Positions 1-6,681 of a stretch of 12,035 bases of DNA are shown piece after piece (position 1 is the stretch's first letter; each line of letters starts with the position of its first letter). The position numbers and the translations under genes were made by a program. The DNA comes from Clostridia bacterium (GTDB lineage: Bacteria > Bacillota_A > Clostridia > UBA1212). The DNA lies in the NCBI GenBank assembly GCA_017464985.1, contig JAFTXL010000090.1, positions 1 to 12,035 of the forward strand, read 5' to 3'. The notes under the pieces are model-generated. The model did not search any database and was not told the origin of the DNA. It was given only the letters and a program-made list of their open reading frames with translations.

Positions 1-146
1 CTGACTATTTTCTCTAAATCGGGTATTGCGTCCCCTCTTTCCCATTTTTGCACAGATTGTTGTGATACACCAAATATCTCGGCAAATTTTTCCTGCGATA
101 GATTTGATGTTTTCCTTAGTTTTATAATCATACTTGCAATGGACAT
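1..146 (-). CDS. XRE-family helix-turn-helix transcriptional regulator, N-terminal part (cut by window edge)
   Basis: Reading the minus strand from the ATG at 146-144 gives 48 codons that run off the left edge, beginning MSIASMIIKLRKTSNLSQ. The segment KLRKTSNLSQEKFAEIFGV followed by SQQSVQKWERGDAIPDLEK is the classic XRE/Cro-CI helix-turn-helix pattern: LSQ..FA..FGVS..SV.KWE.G...P. The family binds DNA, usually as a dimer on palindromic operators. The start is supported by AAGGAG at 160-155, 8 nt upstream of the ATG, and by a plausible -35/-10 pair further upstream. The gene is divergent from phnW, with 247 nt between the two starts, so control of phnWX, itself or genes to the left is possible. 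The rest of the protein is outside the window, so any sensor or protease domain is unknown. Confidence 0.88.
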   Translation of the reverse strand, partial: MSIASMIIKLRKTSNLSQEKFAEIFGVSQQSVQKWERGDAIPDLEKIV

Positions 147-172
147 AAAAACATCTCCTTTAAAAATATGAT

Positions 173-201
173 ACTATACCCATATATCGGCTTACAAGCA
201 A
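173..201 (-). promoter_or_regulatory. Candidate sigma-A promoter of the XRE regulator
   Basis: On the minus strand TTGCTT (201-196) and TATAGT (178-173) are separated by exactly 17 nt. The -10 matches five of six consensus bases; the -35 matches TTG only. The implied start, near 166, leaves a short leader with AAGGAG at 160-155. The -35 lies inside the palindrome at 192-214. The prediction comes from sequence alone. Confidence 0.5.
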
Positions 202-214
202 TCTTTGCTTGTAA
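192..214. promoter_or_regulatory. Palindrome over the XRE promoter, candidate operator
   Basis: Two perfect 10-nt arms, TTACAAGCAA (192-201) and TTGCTTGTAA (205-214), flank a 3-nt centre. The left arm covers the predicted -35 box of the XRE gene. XRE regulators commonly repress themselves by binding such palindromes, so an operator is the preferred reading. A similar half-site (TACAAGC) lies at 264-270. The same sequence could instead fold as an RNA hairpin or belong to a dispersed repeat. Confidence 0.5.
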
Positions 215-219
215 AAACA

Positions 220-234
220 ACAACCTGCGGTTGT
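220..234. repeat. Second small inverted repeat in the divergent region
   Basis: ACAACC (220-225) and GGTTGT (229-234) form a perfect 6-bp inverted repeat around TGC, five bases after the larger palindrome ends. It may be a second regulator half, part of a paired-hairpin dispersed repeat, or chance. No poly-T tract follows in either direction, so it is not a convincing terminator. Confidence 0.3.
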
Positions 235-283
235 ACTGCTTATTATTGTGTCCTAACTCGCCATACAAGCAGAGGAAAAATTA

Positions 284-312
284 TTGACTGAAATTTTACC
301 CGTAATTTACAT
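284..312 (+). promoter_or_regulatory. Weak candidate promoter for phnWX
   Basis: TTGACT (284-289) is a good -35 box. The hexamer 17 nt later, TTACAT (307-312), matches the -10 consensus at only three positions. An alternative -10, TATACT at 345-350, has no good -35. The phnW ribosome binding site, AGGAG at 381-385, lies 8 nt before the ATG. A weak promoter would suit an activated or regulated operon, but the exact site is uncertain. Confidence 0.25.
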
Positions 313-393
313 GAGTGAGATATCAAATTTTACAGCGTAGGTCGTATACTCATATTGCAAAGTAAAATAAACACAGTGTGAGGAGATTTTTGT

Positions 394-1512
394 ATGAATA
401 AATATAAGTTACTTACACCGGGACCGCTTACTACAACGGAAACAGTTAAGGAAGCAATGCTTACAGATCATTGTACTTGGGATGATGATTATAAAACAAT
501 CACCCAGAATATCAGAAAAAGACTTTTGACGCTTGCCGGGGTTAGTGAGGAAACATACACGGCTGTACTGCTGCAAGGCAGTGGTACGTACGGTGTTGAG
601 TCTGTTCTTACAAGCTCTGTCGGAAAAGGTACGGTGCTTCTTGTAACAAACGGTGCCTACGGAAAGAGAATGGTACAAATTGCTGAATATGCGGGGCTTG
701 ACTATATTGAATACAATGTAGGCTTTGCTGAGATACCGTCTGCCGATACAGTTGAAGAAATTATTCGCACGAATGATAAGATTACGCATATTGCAATGGT
801 ACACTGTGAAACCACATCTGGCATCTTAAATGATATTGCAAGTATTGCACGTACAGCAAAGGCGCACAACAAAACTTTTATTGTGGATGCGATGTCGAGT
901 TTTGGTGGAATTGAAATTCCGGTTGAAGATTTGGGAATCGATTTTATTATTAGTTCTGCCAATAAATGTATTCAGGGTGTACCGGGATTCACGTTTGTCA
1001 TAGCCAACAGAAATGCACTCGCAAAAACTAAAGGAAATTGCCGTAGTCTCTCGCTTGATTTGTATGCCCAATTTGAGGAGATGGAGAAAGACGGAAAATG
1101 GCGTTTTACATCTCCCACGCATACAGTTCTTGCGTTTTCTAAAGCATTGGACGAGCTTGATGCCGAAGGTGGAGTTGCCAAAAGGCAAGAACGCTATACA
1201 AACAATAACCGTGCTCTGATAAAAAACATGCACTCTCTTGGTTTTCAGACATATGTGGCAGATGAGAATCAAAGCCCGATTATTACATCGTTTCTTTATC
1301 CGGAATACAAAAATTTTGATTTTAAGGAAATGTATGAGTACATAAAGGAAAACGGTTATGCAATCTACCCCGGCAAGGTTACGGATGCCGATACTTTCCG
1401 CCTTGGAAATATCGGAGAAATTTATGCTGAGGATATCGAGAATATCACGGAAATTTTCAGAAAGTTTCTTGAAATTAAAAATATCGGAGGAAATAAAGAT
1501 GAGAAAAATTGA
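394..1512 (+). CDS. phnW: 2-aminoethylphosphonate--pyruvate transaminase
   Basis: PhnW is a PLP enzyme that moves the amino group of 2-aminoethylphosphonate to pyruvate, giving phosphonoacetaldehyde and alanine, the first step of phosphonate breakdown in the cytoplasm. The 372-residue length is normal for this class V aminotransferase. Visible landmarks are LLTPGPL near residues 6-12, the QGSGTYGVES segment at 61-70, Asp165 in FIVDAMSSFGG as the likely pyridine-nitrogen contact, and Lys191 in SSANKCIQGVPGF as the Schiff-base lysine. The start ATG follows AGGAG by 8 nt. The 3' end overlaps phnX by 14 nt, so the two are almost certainly translated from one message. Some PhnW enzymes serve phosphonate synthesis, but the adjacent phnX points to degradation here. 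No phosphonate transporter gene is in the window. Confidence 0.93.
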   Translation: MNKYKLLTPGPLTTTETVKEAMLTDHCTWDDDYKTITQNIRKRLLTLAGVSEETYTAVLLQGSGTYGVESVLTSSVGKGTVLLVTNGAYGKRMVQIAEYAGLDYIEYNVGFAEIPSADTVEEIIRTNDKITHIAMVHCETTSGILNDIASIARTAKAHNKTFIVDAMSSFGGIEIPVEDLGIDFIISSANKCIQGVPGFTFVIANRNALAKTKGNCRSLSLDLYAQFEEMEKDGKWRFTSPTHTVLAFSKALDELDAEGGVAKRQERYTNNNRALIKNMHSLGFQTYVADENQSPIITSFLYPEYKNFDFKEMYEYIKENGYAIYPGKVTDADTFRLGNIGEIYAEDIENITEIFRKFLEIKNIGGNKDEKN

Positions 1513-2284
1513 GGCGGTTATTTTTGACTGGGCAGGAACAACGGTAGATTACGGTTCATTTGCTCCTGTTCAGGCTTTTATTGCAGCATTTAAAAAATTT
1601 GGTATCACACCTACAAATGATGAAGTAAGAAAGCCGATGGGCATTGCAAAAATTGACCATGTTCGTGAAATGTTGAAAATGGAGCGTATCAGCTACGAGT
1701 GGAAGAACATTCACGGCAGAAACTTTACAGAAGATGATGTAAAGAAAATATATGAATTGTCTGAATCATTGATTTTGGATATTTTAAAGGATTTTTCCGA
1801 ACCGAAGCCATATGTACTTGATGCGGTTTCCGAGCTTCGTAAAAAAGGAATCAAGATAGGATCGACTACGGGATATAACAATGAAATGATGGAGATAGTG
1901 AAGAATGCAGCTTCGGAGAAGGGATACAGCCCTGACACTTGTTTTACTCCTGATAGCATAAATAAGGTCGGCAGACCGTATCCTTATCTTATCTTTAAAA
2001 ATATGATGGAGCTTAATATCAAGTCTGTTGATTCTGTTGTAAAAGTCGGTGATACTGTTGCAGATATTGCCGAGGGCAAGAATGCAGGTGTTATAACTGT
2101 AGGAATTATTGAAGGCAGTTCAGTTCTCGGATATTCCGAAGCTGAATATGCTGCACTTGGGGAAGAAGAAAAGCTTCATGCCAAGGCACTGGCAACCGAA
2201 ATCTATAAAAACTGCGGTGCCGATTACATTCTTGACAACATGGGAGGGCTCATTGACTTGATCAATTCCATTGAAAAAATATGA
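1499..2284 (+). CDS. phnX: Phosphonoacetaldehyde hydrolase (phosphonatase)
   Basis: PhnX is a haloacid dehalogenase superfamily enzyme that cleaves the C-P bond of phosphonoacetaldehyde, releasing acetaldehyde and phosphate, and so completes the pathway begun by PhnW. The 261-residue protein opens MRKIEAVIFDWAGTTVDYG, with Asp10 as the nucleophile in the DWAGTT motif. Lys51 in PMGIAKIDHVREM corresponds to the cap-domain lysine that forms the Schiff base. The C-terminal HAD motif KVGDTVADIAEGKNAG is also present. I chose ATG 1499 because GGAGG sits at 1486-1490 and the family N-terminus begins there. The frame stays open back to 1358, but that extra stretch is phnW coding sequence in another frame. 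No clear terminator follows the gene. Confidence 0.93.
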   Translation: MRKIEAVIFDWAGTTVDYGSFAPVQAFIAAFKKFGITPTNDEVRKPMGIAKIDHVREMLKMERISYEWKNIHGRNFTEDDVKKIYELSESLILDILKDFSEPKPYVLDAVSELRKKGIKIGSTTGYNNEMMEIVKNAASEKGYSPDTCFTPDSINKVGRPYPYLIFKNMMELNIKSVDSVVKVGDTVADIAEGKNAGVITVGIIEGSSVLGYSEAEYAALGEEEKLHAKALATEIYKNCGADYILDNMGGLIDLINSIEKI

Positions 2285-2870
2285 CCGGGTATAAACAACT
2301 GTTTTCTTGAAAACATTACCGCTCTATCGCCGTTGCTTTCCGTTTTTGTAAATGTGGCAAGATTCAAAAATAATCCTGTTAAATTGGATGAAAGCATTCT
2401 GACTATGATTTACACAAAAATTTTAAAGAAACTAAAATATTTACATAAAAAAAGAAGTATATGGAAAAAGATAAAGTTGTTCGTTTGTGAATGTCTTAAC
2501 CATTATAATCCACCACCGGAAACTATGATATTTATGAATGAATACAAAAAAACACATCATTGCAGTTCAAGTTACACAGAGAAGTAGTTCACAAAACTAT
2601 AAGCTCTGAAAGCAATGCTGATTTCTTCTAATGATGAGATAACACAATCAAATATAAATTCCCTTTTTAATCAGCTAAACAATGTGACTTTGCTGCTTTA
2701 TCTTTATTATATTCCTAAGAGTTAAAATAAATAATTTCAATTATAACCATTTTATTTCCTGGGAAAAGTACAGGGTAATCACTTATAAAAAATATCAGGG
2801 TGAGCTTATGAAAATGTGAAATTTTAAGCTAACAATATTTTCGTGTGTTTGCCTTGCTGAAAACAAGCTT
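2285..2870. other. AT-rich gap between phnX and the recA promoter; no convincing gene
   Basis: Nearly 590 nt hold no ORF with a recognisable protein. The longest open stretch, 2333-2587 from a TTG, would encode 84 lysine-rich residues, has no clear ribosome binding site and looks like the translation of A-rich DNA. It shares the frame of phnX after its stop. A 36-codon ORF with an ATG at 2615 and stop at 2723-2725 lies in the same frame two stops later. The chain could be a decayed gene, but I cannot name a parent family. Near 2797-2819 a purine-rich tract precedes a three-codon ORF, and AGCTTA/TAAGCT (2803-2808, 2825-2830) form a loose inverted repeat. No tRNA, CRISPR or insertion sequence ends were seen. 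Confidence 0.5.
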
Positions 2871-2874
2871 TTTG

Positions 2875-2903
2875 TTGACTACGGAACGAAGTTAATATAG
2901 AAT
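2875..2903 (+). promoter_or_regulatory. Sigma-A promoter of recA
   Basis: TTGACT (2875-2880) and TAGAAT (2898-2903) are separated by 17 nt and each matches the consensus at five of six positions. The implied start, near 2909-2911, gives a short leader to the recA ATG at 2938. This is the best promoter in the window and probably drives recA-recX and at least part of the run that follows. Confidence 0.7.
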
Positions 2904-2908
2904 AGATG

Positions 2909-2922
2909 CAAACAAAAGTTTG
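2909..2922. promoter_or_regulatory. Candidate LexA (SOS) box in the recA leader
   Basis: CAAAC-AAAA-GTTTG is a perfect 14-bp palindrome with a 4-nt centre, located just after the -10 and touching the ribosome binding site. It resembles the Firmicutes LexA/DinR site, whose core is GAAC-N4-GTTC, but has A for G in the left half and T for C in the right half. Its position over the expected transcription start fits repression of recA. The identification as LexA-bound is inference. Confidence 0.45.
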
Positions 2923-2937
2923 GAGGTATTTCTCGAT

Positions 2938-3963
2938 ATGGAAGAAAAAATAGAACAGCGTCCTGTTAGTGAAAAGAAAAAAGCTCTTGAAGCCGCGATG
3001 GCTGTTATTGAAAAGCAATTCGGACAGGGTGCCGTTATGAAACTCGGTGATAATACCCATATGAATGTTGAAGTTATATCTACCGGTTCTATTGCGATAG
3101 ACTGTGCGCTAGGTGTAGGAGGACTGCCGCGCGGACGTATTATAGAAGTGTACGGTCCGGAGTCTTCGGGTAAAACTACAGTGGCACTTCATGCCATAGC
3201 CGAAGCTCAGAAGAAAGGCGGAGAGGCTGCATTCATTGATGCGGAACATGCTCTTGATCCTGTCTATGCAAAGGCGCTGGGTGTAGATATTGATAATCTT
3301 ATAGTTGCACAGCCTGATACGGGAGAGCAGGCACTTGAGATTGCAGAAGCGCTTGTAAGAAGCGGTGCTATAGATATTATAGTTGTAGACTCCGTTGCCG
3401 CTCTTGTACCTAAGGCAGAGATTGCGGGAGAGATGGGCGATTCTCATGTGGGTCTGCATGCAAGACTCATGTCACAGGCTTTGAGAAAGCTTTCAGGTGT
3501 TATAAATAAATCAAATACTATTGCTATATTTATAAATCAGCTCAGAGAAAAAGTCGGCGTTATGTACGGAAATCCGGAGGTTACTACCGGTGGACGCGCT
3601 CTTAAGTTTTATGCGTCTGTGAGAATGGATATCAGAAAAGTAGAAGCTATAAAAGAGGGTTCTGAGATTGTCGGAAATAAGACAAGAGTTAAGATTGTAA
3701 AGAATAAAGTTGCGCCGCCGTTTAAAGAGTGTGAAGTTGATATTATATACGGAAAAGGTATATCAAGAGAAGGTTCTCTGCTTGACGTTGCTGTAAATTA
3801 TGATATCGTTGCAAAGAGCGGTTCGTGGTTCTCTTACAACGGACAGCGTATCGGTCAGGGACGTGAGACGGTTAAAACTTATCTCAGAGAAAATCCGGAG
3901 ATAATGGCTGAGATTGACGAAAAGGTAAGAGAAGCTGTTGCGGCAGATAAAGCAGCTAAATAA
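2938..3963 (+). CDS. recA: Recombinase RecA
   Basis: RecA forms ATP-dependent filaments on single-stranded DNA, drives strand exchange and stimulates LexA self-cleavage. The 341-residue protein has the Walker A motif GPESSGKT at 73-80, the catalytic glutamate Glu103 in FIDAEHALD, Walker B IIVVDS at 147-152, the L2 region with [20 protein letters not shown] at 200-219, and the family signature ALKFYASVR at 221-229. The ATG at 2938 was chosen over an in-frame TTG at 2920, because GGAGG at 2922-2926 is the ribosome binding site and would lie inside the longer form. The acidic/lysine-rich C-terminal tail is short. recX follows after 23 nt. A good promoter and a possible LexA box precede the gene. 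Confidence 0.98.
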   Translation: MEEKIEQRPVSEKKKALEAAMAVIEKQFGQGAVMKLGDNTHMNVEVISTGSIAIDCALGVGGLPRGRIIEVYGPESSGKTTVALHAIAEAQKKGGEAAFIDAEHALDPVYAKALGVDIDNLIVAQPDTGEQALEIAEALVRSGAIDIIVVDSVAALVPKAEIAGEMGDSHVGLHARLMSQALRKLSGVINKSNTIAIFINQLREKVGVMYGNPEVTTGGRALKFYASVRMDIRKVEAIKEGSEIVGNKTRVKIVKNKVAPPFKECEVDIIYGKGISREGSLLDVAVNYDIVAKSGSWFSYNGQRIGQGRETVKTYLRENPEIMAEIDEKVREAVAADKAAK

Positions 3964-3986
3964 GCAGCAACGGGGTATTTCTGTAT

Positions 3987-4652
3987 ATGGAAAATAAATA
4001 TCGCGGAGCAATTACTGAAGCAGAAGAATTGTGCAACGTGACAGAAGAGCTGTATGTAAAAACATATACTATGTCTGAAAAAGATAAAAATTATATTGTT
4101 GATTTCAGTAACGGTGTATCTTTTGCTGTTTCGGCAGAGGAATTTTTTGAATATTCATTGTATGATTCTGATTTCCCTGTTCGTATGGGCTTCGAAGAAT
4201 TGTTACACAGCATATATTCAAAGCGTGCATTCTCAGACGGTGTGCGCTTTGTTTTAGCTTCGAGAAAGTCAAAGGAGCAAATACGTAAACATCTTTCGGA
4301 AAAAGGTTACAGTAAAGAATGTGTAGAAAGTGCTGTAGAACTTTTGGAGGAGCAGGACTATATTGATGATACTTCTTTTGCAGTTAAATATATAAAAAAA
4401 ACTATAGGTTCACGTATTGTATCAAAGCGTATGCTTATATGTGAATTGAAAATGAAAGGGATTTCCGAAGATACAACAGAATACTGTATGCAGCAGCTTG
4501 ATATAGATGATTATATGTTGGCAGAAAAAGCCGTTGCAAAAAAAAGAGCGGCAGGTATAAATGATATAACCAATCTGCGCAGATTTCTCTCTGGAAAAGG
4601 TTTTTCGCAAGACGCAGTCGGAAGTGTTCTAAAAGAGTATTATTTTGAGTAA
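3987..4652 (+). CDS. recX: RecX regulatory protein
   Basis: RecX binds RecA filaments and limits their growth or activity. The 221-residue protein shows the expected helical repeats after an N-terminal extension of about 65 residues: a first repeat near 68-124 containing ASRKSKEQIRKHLSEKGY and LLEEQDYIDD, a second near 125-172 with DDTSFAVKYIKK and LKMKGIS, and a third to the end with RRFLSGKGFSQDAVGSVL. The length and the N-terminal extension fit long Firmicutes RecX proteins. The gene starts 23 nt after recA and almost certainly shares its message, the usual arrangement. Its ribosome binding site (CGGGGT at 3971-3976) is weak and 10-11 nt from the ATG, so lower expression than recA is likely. 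Confidence 0.88.
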   Translation: MENKYRGAITEAEELCNVTEELYVKTYTMSEKDKNYIVDFSNGVSFAVSAEEFFEYSLYDSDFPVRMGFEELLHSIYSKRAFSDGVRFVLASRKSKEQIRKHLSEKGYSKECVESAVELLEEQDYIDDTSFAVKYIKKTIGSRIVSKRMLICELKMKGISEDTTEYCMQQLDIDDYMLAEKAVAKKRAAGINDITNLRRFLSGKGFSQDAVGSVLKEYYFE

Positions 4653-4664
4653 AGGATTATTGTA

Positions 4665-6011
4665 ATGAAGGATGAGTTAAACAGCAGCAAGGGTATTGTC
4701 GGCATGATTTCATTGGGATGCGCGAAAAACCGTGTGGATTCAGAAATTATGCTTGGCCTTTTAAGAGAAGACGGATACAGCATTTCCGCAAACCCTGAAG
4801 AGGCGGAAATTATTATAATAAACACATGCGGTTTTATTGACAGCGCAAAACAGGAAGCTATAGACAGCATATTGGAGATGGCAGAATACAAAGAAAACGC
4901 AAACTGCCGCAGACTGATTGTTACAGGATGTCTTGCGGAGCGTTATGCTGATGATATAGAAGAACAGCTGCCTGAAGTAGATGCTATTGTTGGTATTTGC
5001 GGATATGACAAAATTTGTGAAGCTGTTTCGTGTGACGGAAAGTACAGATATTTATCTGACGATTATTCTTTGGAATACTTAAACAGCAGCCGTATTCTTA
5101 CTACTCCTTTCGGAAGTGCGTATTTAAAAGTGGCGAAGGGCTGTGACAATAAATGCGCATACTGTGCCATTCCGGACATCAGAGGACCGTTCAGAAGCAG
5201 ACCTCTTGAAGAGATAGTGTGCGAAGCAAATCAGCTTGCTAAAAACGGTATAAAAGAGATTGTGGTTGTAGCGCAGGATACTACGAGATACGGAAAAGAT
5301 TTGAATTCAAACGGAGAGTCAATGCTCGGCGAGCTGATACGCGAACTTGATAAGATTGAGGGAATTGTCTGGATAAGACTTTTATATATGTATCCTGATG
5401 AGATTACAGAAGATGTATTCCGTGTACTGCGTGAATGTAAAAAAGTACTTCCGTATATAGATCTTCCGCTCCAGCATGTAAATGATTCCGTGCTTTCACG
5501 CATGAATCGCAGAGGAAGCGGCGAACTTATAAGGGATATTATAAAAAGATTCCGCAGGGATATTCCCGGATGCGTCATAAGGTCCTCATTTATTACCGGT
5601 TTCCCCGGCGAAACAGAGGAAGAACATAAAGAGCTTTTGGAATTTTTGAAAGAAATGCGCCTTGACAGAGTCGGTATATTCCAATACTCAAAAGAAGAGG
5701 GTACCGAAGCATATAAAATGAAAAATCAGGTGAGCAAAAGGGTTAAGCAGTCAAGGTATGACGAGCTGATGCTTGCGCAACGTGAAATTTCGCTTGCGAA
5801 AAATGCTGAACGTGTAGGAAAAGAGTATGACGTACTTGTTGAGGGTGTCGCGGATGACGGATTGTTTTACATTGGAAGAAGTTACGCGGAGGCGCCGGAA
5901 GAGGATGGAAATATTTACTTTACAGCAAAAGACTGTGTAGAAATAGGAGATATAGTCAGAGTAAAACTTTTGATTGCTGAGGATTATGATTTGACAGGCG
6001 AACAGGTTTAG
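4665..6011 (+). CDS. rimO: Ribosomal protein uS12 methylthiotransferase RimO
   Basis: RimO is a radical SAM enzyme with two iron-sulfur clusters that adds a methylthio group to a conserved aspartate of ribosomal protein S12. The 448-residue protein has the three-part layout of the MiaB/RimO family. The N-terminal UPF0004 domain carries cysteines 19, 55 and 89 (SLGCAKNRVDSE, NTCGF, VTGCLAERY). The radical SAM core carries CDNKCAYC with Cys160, Cys164 and Cys167. A C-terminal TRAM domain follows at about 380-445. The SLGCAKNRVDSE opening and KGCDNKCAYCAIP with its GPFRSR follow-on favour RimO over MiaB. The start lies 12 nt after recX, with AAAGGA at 4651-4656 overlapping the recX stop, so translation is probably coupled. 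Confidence 0.94.
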   Translation: MKDELNSSKGIVGMISLGCAKNRVDSEIMLGLLREDGYSISANPEEAEIIIINTCGFIDSAKQEAIDSILEMAEYKENANCRRLIVTGCLAERYADDIEEQLPEVDAIVGICGYDKICEAVSCDGKYRYLSDDYSLEYLNSSRILTTPFGSAYLKVAKGCDNKCAYCAIPDIRGPFRSRPLEEIVCEANQLAKNGIKEIVVVAQDTTRYGKDLNSNGESMLGELIRELDKIEGIVWIRLLYMYPDEITEDVFRVLRECKKVLPYIDLPLQHVNDSVLSRMNRRGSGELIRDIIKRFRRDIPGCVIRSSFITGFPGETEEEHKELLEFLKEMRLDRVGIFQYSKEEGTEAYKMKNQVSKRVKQSRYDELMLAQREISLAKNAERVGKEYDVLVEGVADDGLFYIGRSYAEAPEEDGNIYFTAKDCVEIGDIVRVKLLIAEDYDLTGEQV

Positions 6012-6062
6012 CATACAATACATATTTGATATTGTGATAAATTTCAGAGGTGTATCTAATAT

Positions 6063-6656
6063 ATGAATTTGCCTAACAAGTTGACACTGCTCAGGATAAT
6101 ACTTATTCCTTTCTTTATGTTATTTGCGTTTCCGTTTCCGGATTCGATCAATGCTATTGTGTCTGAGTGGTCTTTTTATATGAAGTCCAAAGAGCTTATC
6201 GCATTTATTATATTTATTGCGGCATCGTTTACCGACTTTCTTGATGGTCATATTGCAAGAAAGCAGAATTTAGTAACAGACTTCGGAAAGTTTCTTGATC
6301 CGATTGCCGATAAACTTCTTGTAACAGCGTCGTTGCTTGCTTTAACTGAAGTAAATAAGGCATATGTATGGGCAACCATGATTATACTTATACGTGAGTT
6401 TGCTGTTACGGGTATTCGGTTAATTGCTGCCGGAAAAGGTGTCGTGATTGCGGCAGGCAAGATGGGCAAGCTTAAGACTGTGTTCCAGATGGCAGCTATT
6501 AGTGTACTGCTTTTTGCCCCTGTAATAAAGATAAATGCTGTATGTGATGTACTGTACACTATCGGTAATGTATTGATGGCGGCGGCGGTTGTGCTTACGA
6601 TTATTTCCGGAATTGAATATTTATACAAAAACAGAGCGCTTATCGCTTCTAAGTGA
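6063..6656 (+). CDS. pgsA: CDP-diacylglycerol--glycerol-3-phosphate 3-phosphatidyltransferase
   Basis: PgsA is an integral membrane enzyme that makes phosphatidylglycerol phosphate from CDP-diacylglycerol and glycerol 3-phosphate, the committed step to phosphatidylglycerol. The 197-residue protein begins MNLPNKLTLLRIILIPFF, the usual family opening. It contains the full CDP-alcohol phosphotransferase motif D58-x2-D61-G62-x2-A65-R66-x8-G75-x3-D79-x3-D83. Hydrophobic stretches near 8-25, 45-57, 85-100, 105-120 and 155-190 fit a multi-pass protein. The gene lies 51 nt after rimO; AGAGGTG at 6046-6052 is the likely ribosome binding site. Its place beside plsX and acpP puts phospholipid and acyl-chain synthesis together. 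The rimO-pgsA adjacency is common in Firmicutes. Confidence 0.94.
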   Translation: MNLPNKLTLLRIILIPFFMLFAFPFPDSINAIVSEWSFYMKSKELIAFIIFIAASFTDFLDGHIARKQNLVTDFGKFLDPIADKLLVTASLLALTEVNKAYVWATMIILIREFAVTGIRLIAAGKGVVIAAGKMGKLKTVFQMAAISVLLFAPVIKINAVCDVLYTIGNVLMAAAVVLTIISGIEYLYKNRALIASK

Positions 6657-6681
6657 CAGAACAGAAAGGTAAATAAACATT

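Noticed and set aside
1358..1498. In-frame upstream extension of phnX (47 extra codons)
   Set aside because: It lies entirely within phnW in another frame, and the real N-terminus MRKIEAVIFDWAGTT is preceded by GGAGG at the right distance.
2333..2587. 84-codon ORF starting with TTG downstream of phnX
   Set aside because: It has no good ribosome binding site, a lysine-rich composition expected of A-rich DNA and no recognisable motif. It is described as part of the gap, not called as a gene.
2808..2819. Three-codon ORF (Met-Lys-Met) after a purine-rich tract, upstream of recA
   Set aside because: It lies upstream of the predicted recA transcription start, so it cannot be a recA leader peptide, and it is too short to support alone.
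2884..2894. GAAC-GAA-GTTA in the recA promoter spacer as a LexA box
   Set aside because: The centre is 3 nt instead of 4 and the right half is imperfect; the palindrome at 2909-2922 is a better candidate.
6015..6035. ACAATA/TATTGT inverted repeat between rimO and pgsA as a terminator
   Set aside because: It is a weak AT-only 6-bp stem with a 9-nt loop and no following T tract; read-through is expected.
6248..6628. Long minus-strand ORF opposite pgsA, and similar antisense ORFs opposite plsX, acpP, recA and phnW
   Set aside because: They lie wholly within confident genes, have no ribosome binding sites or family motifs and show low-complexity translations typical of antisense frames.
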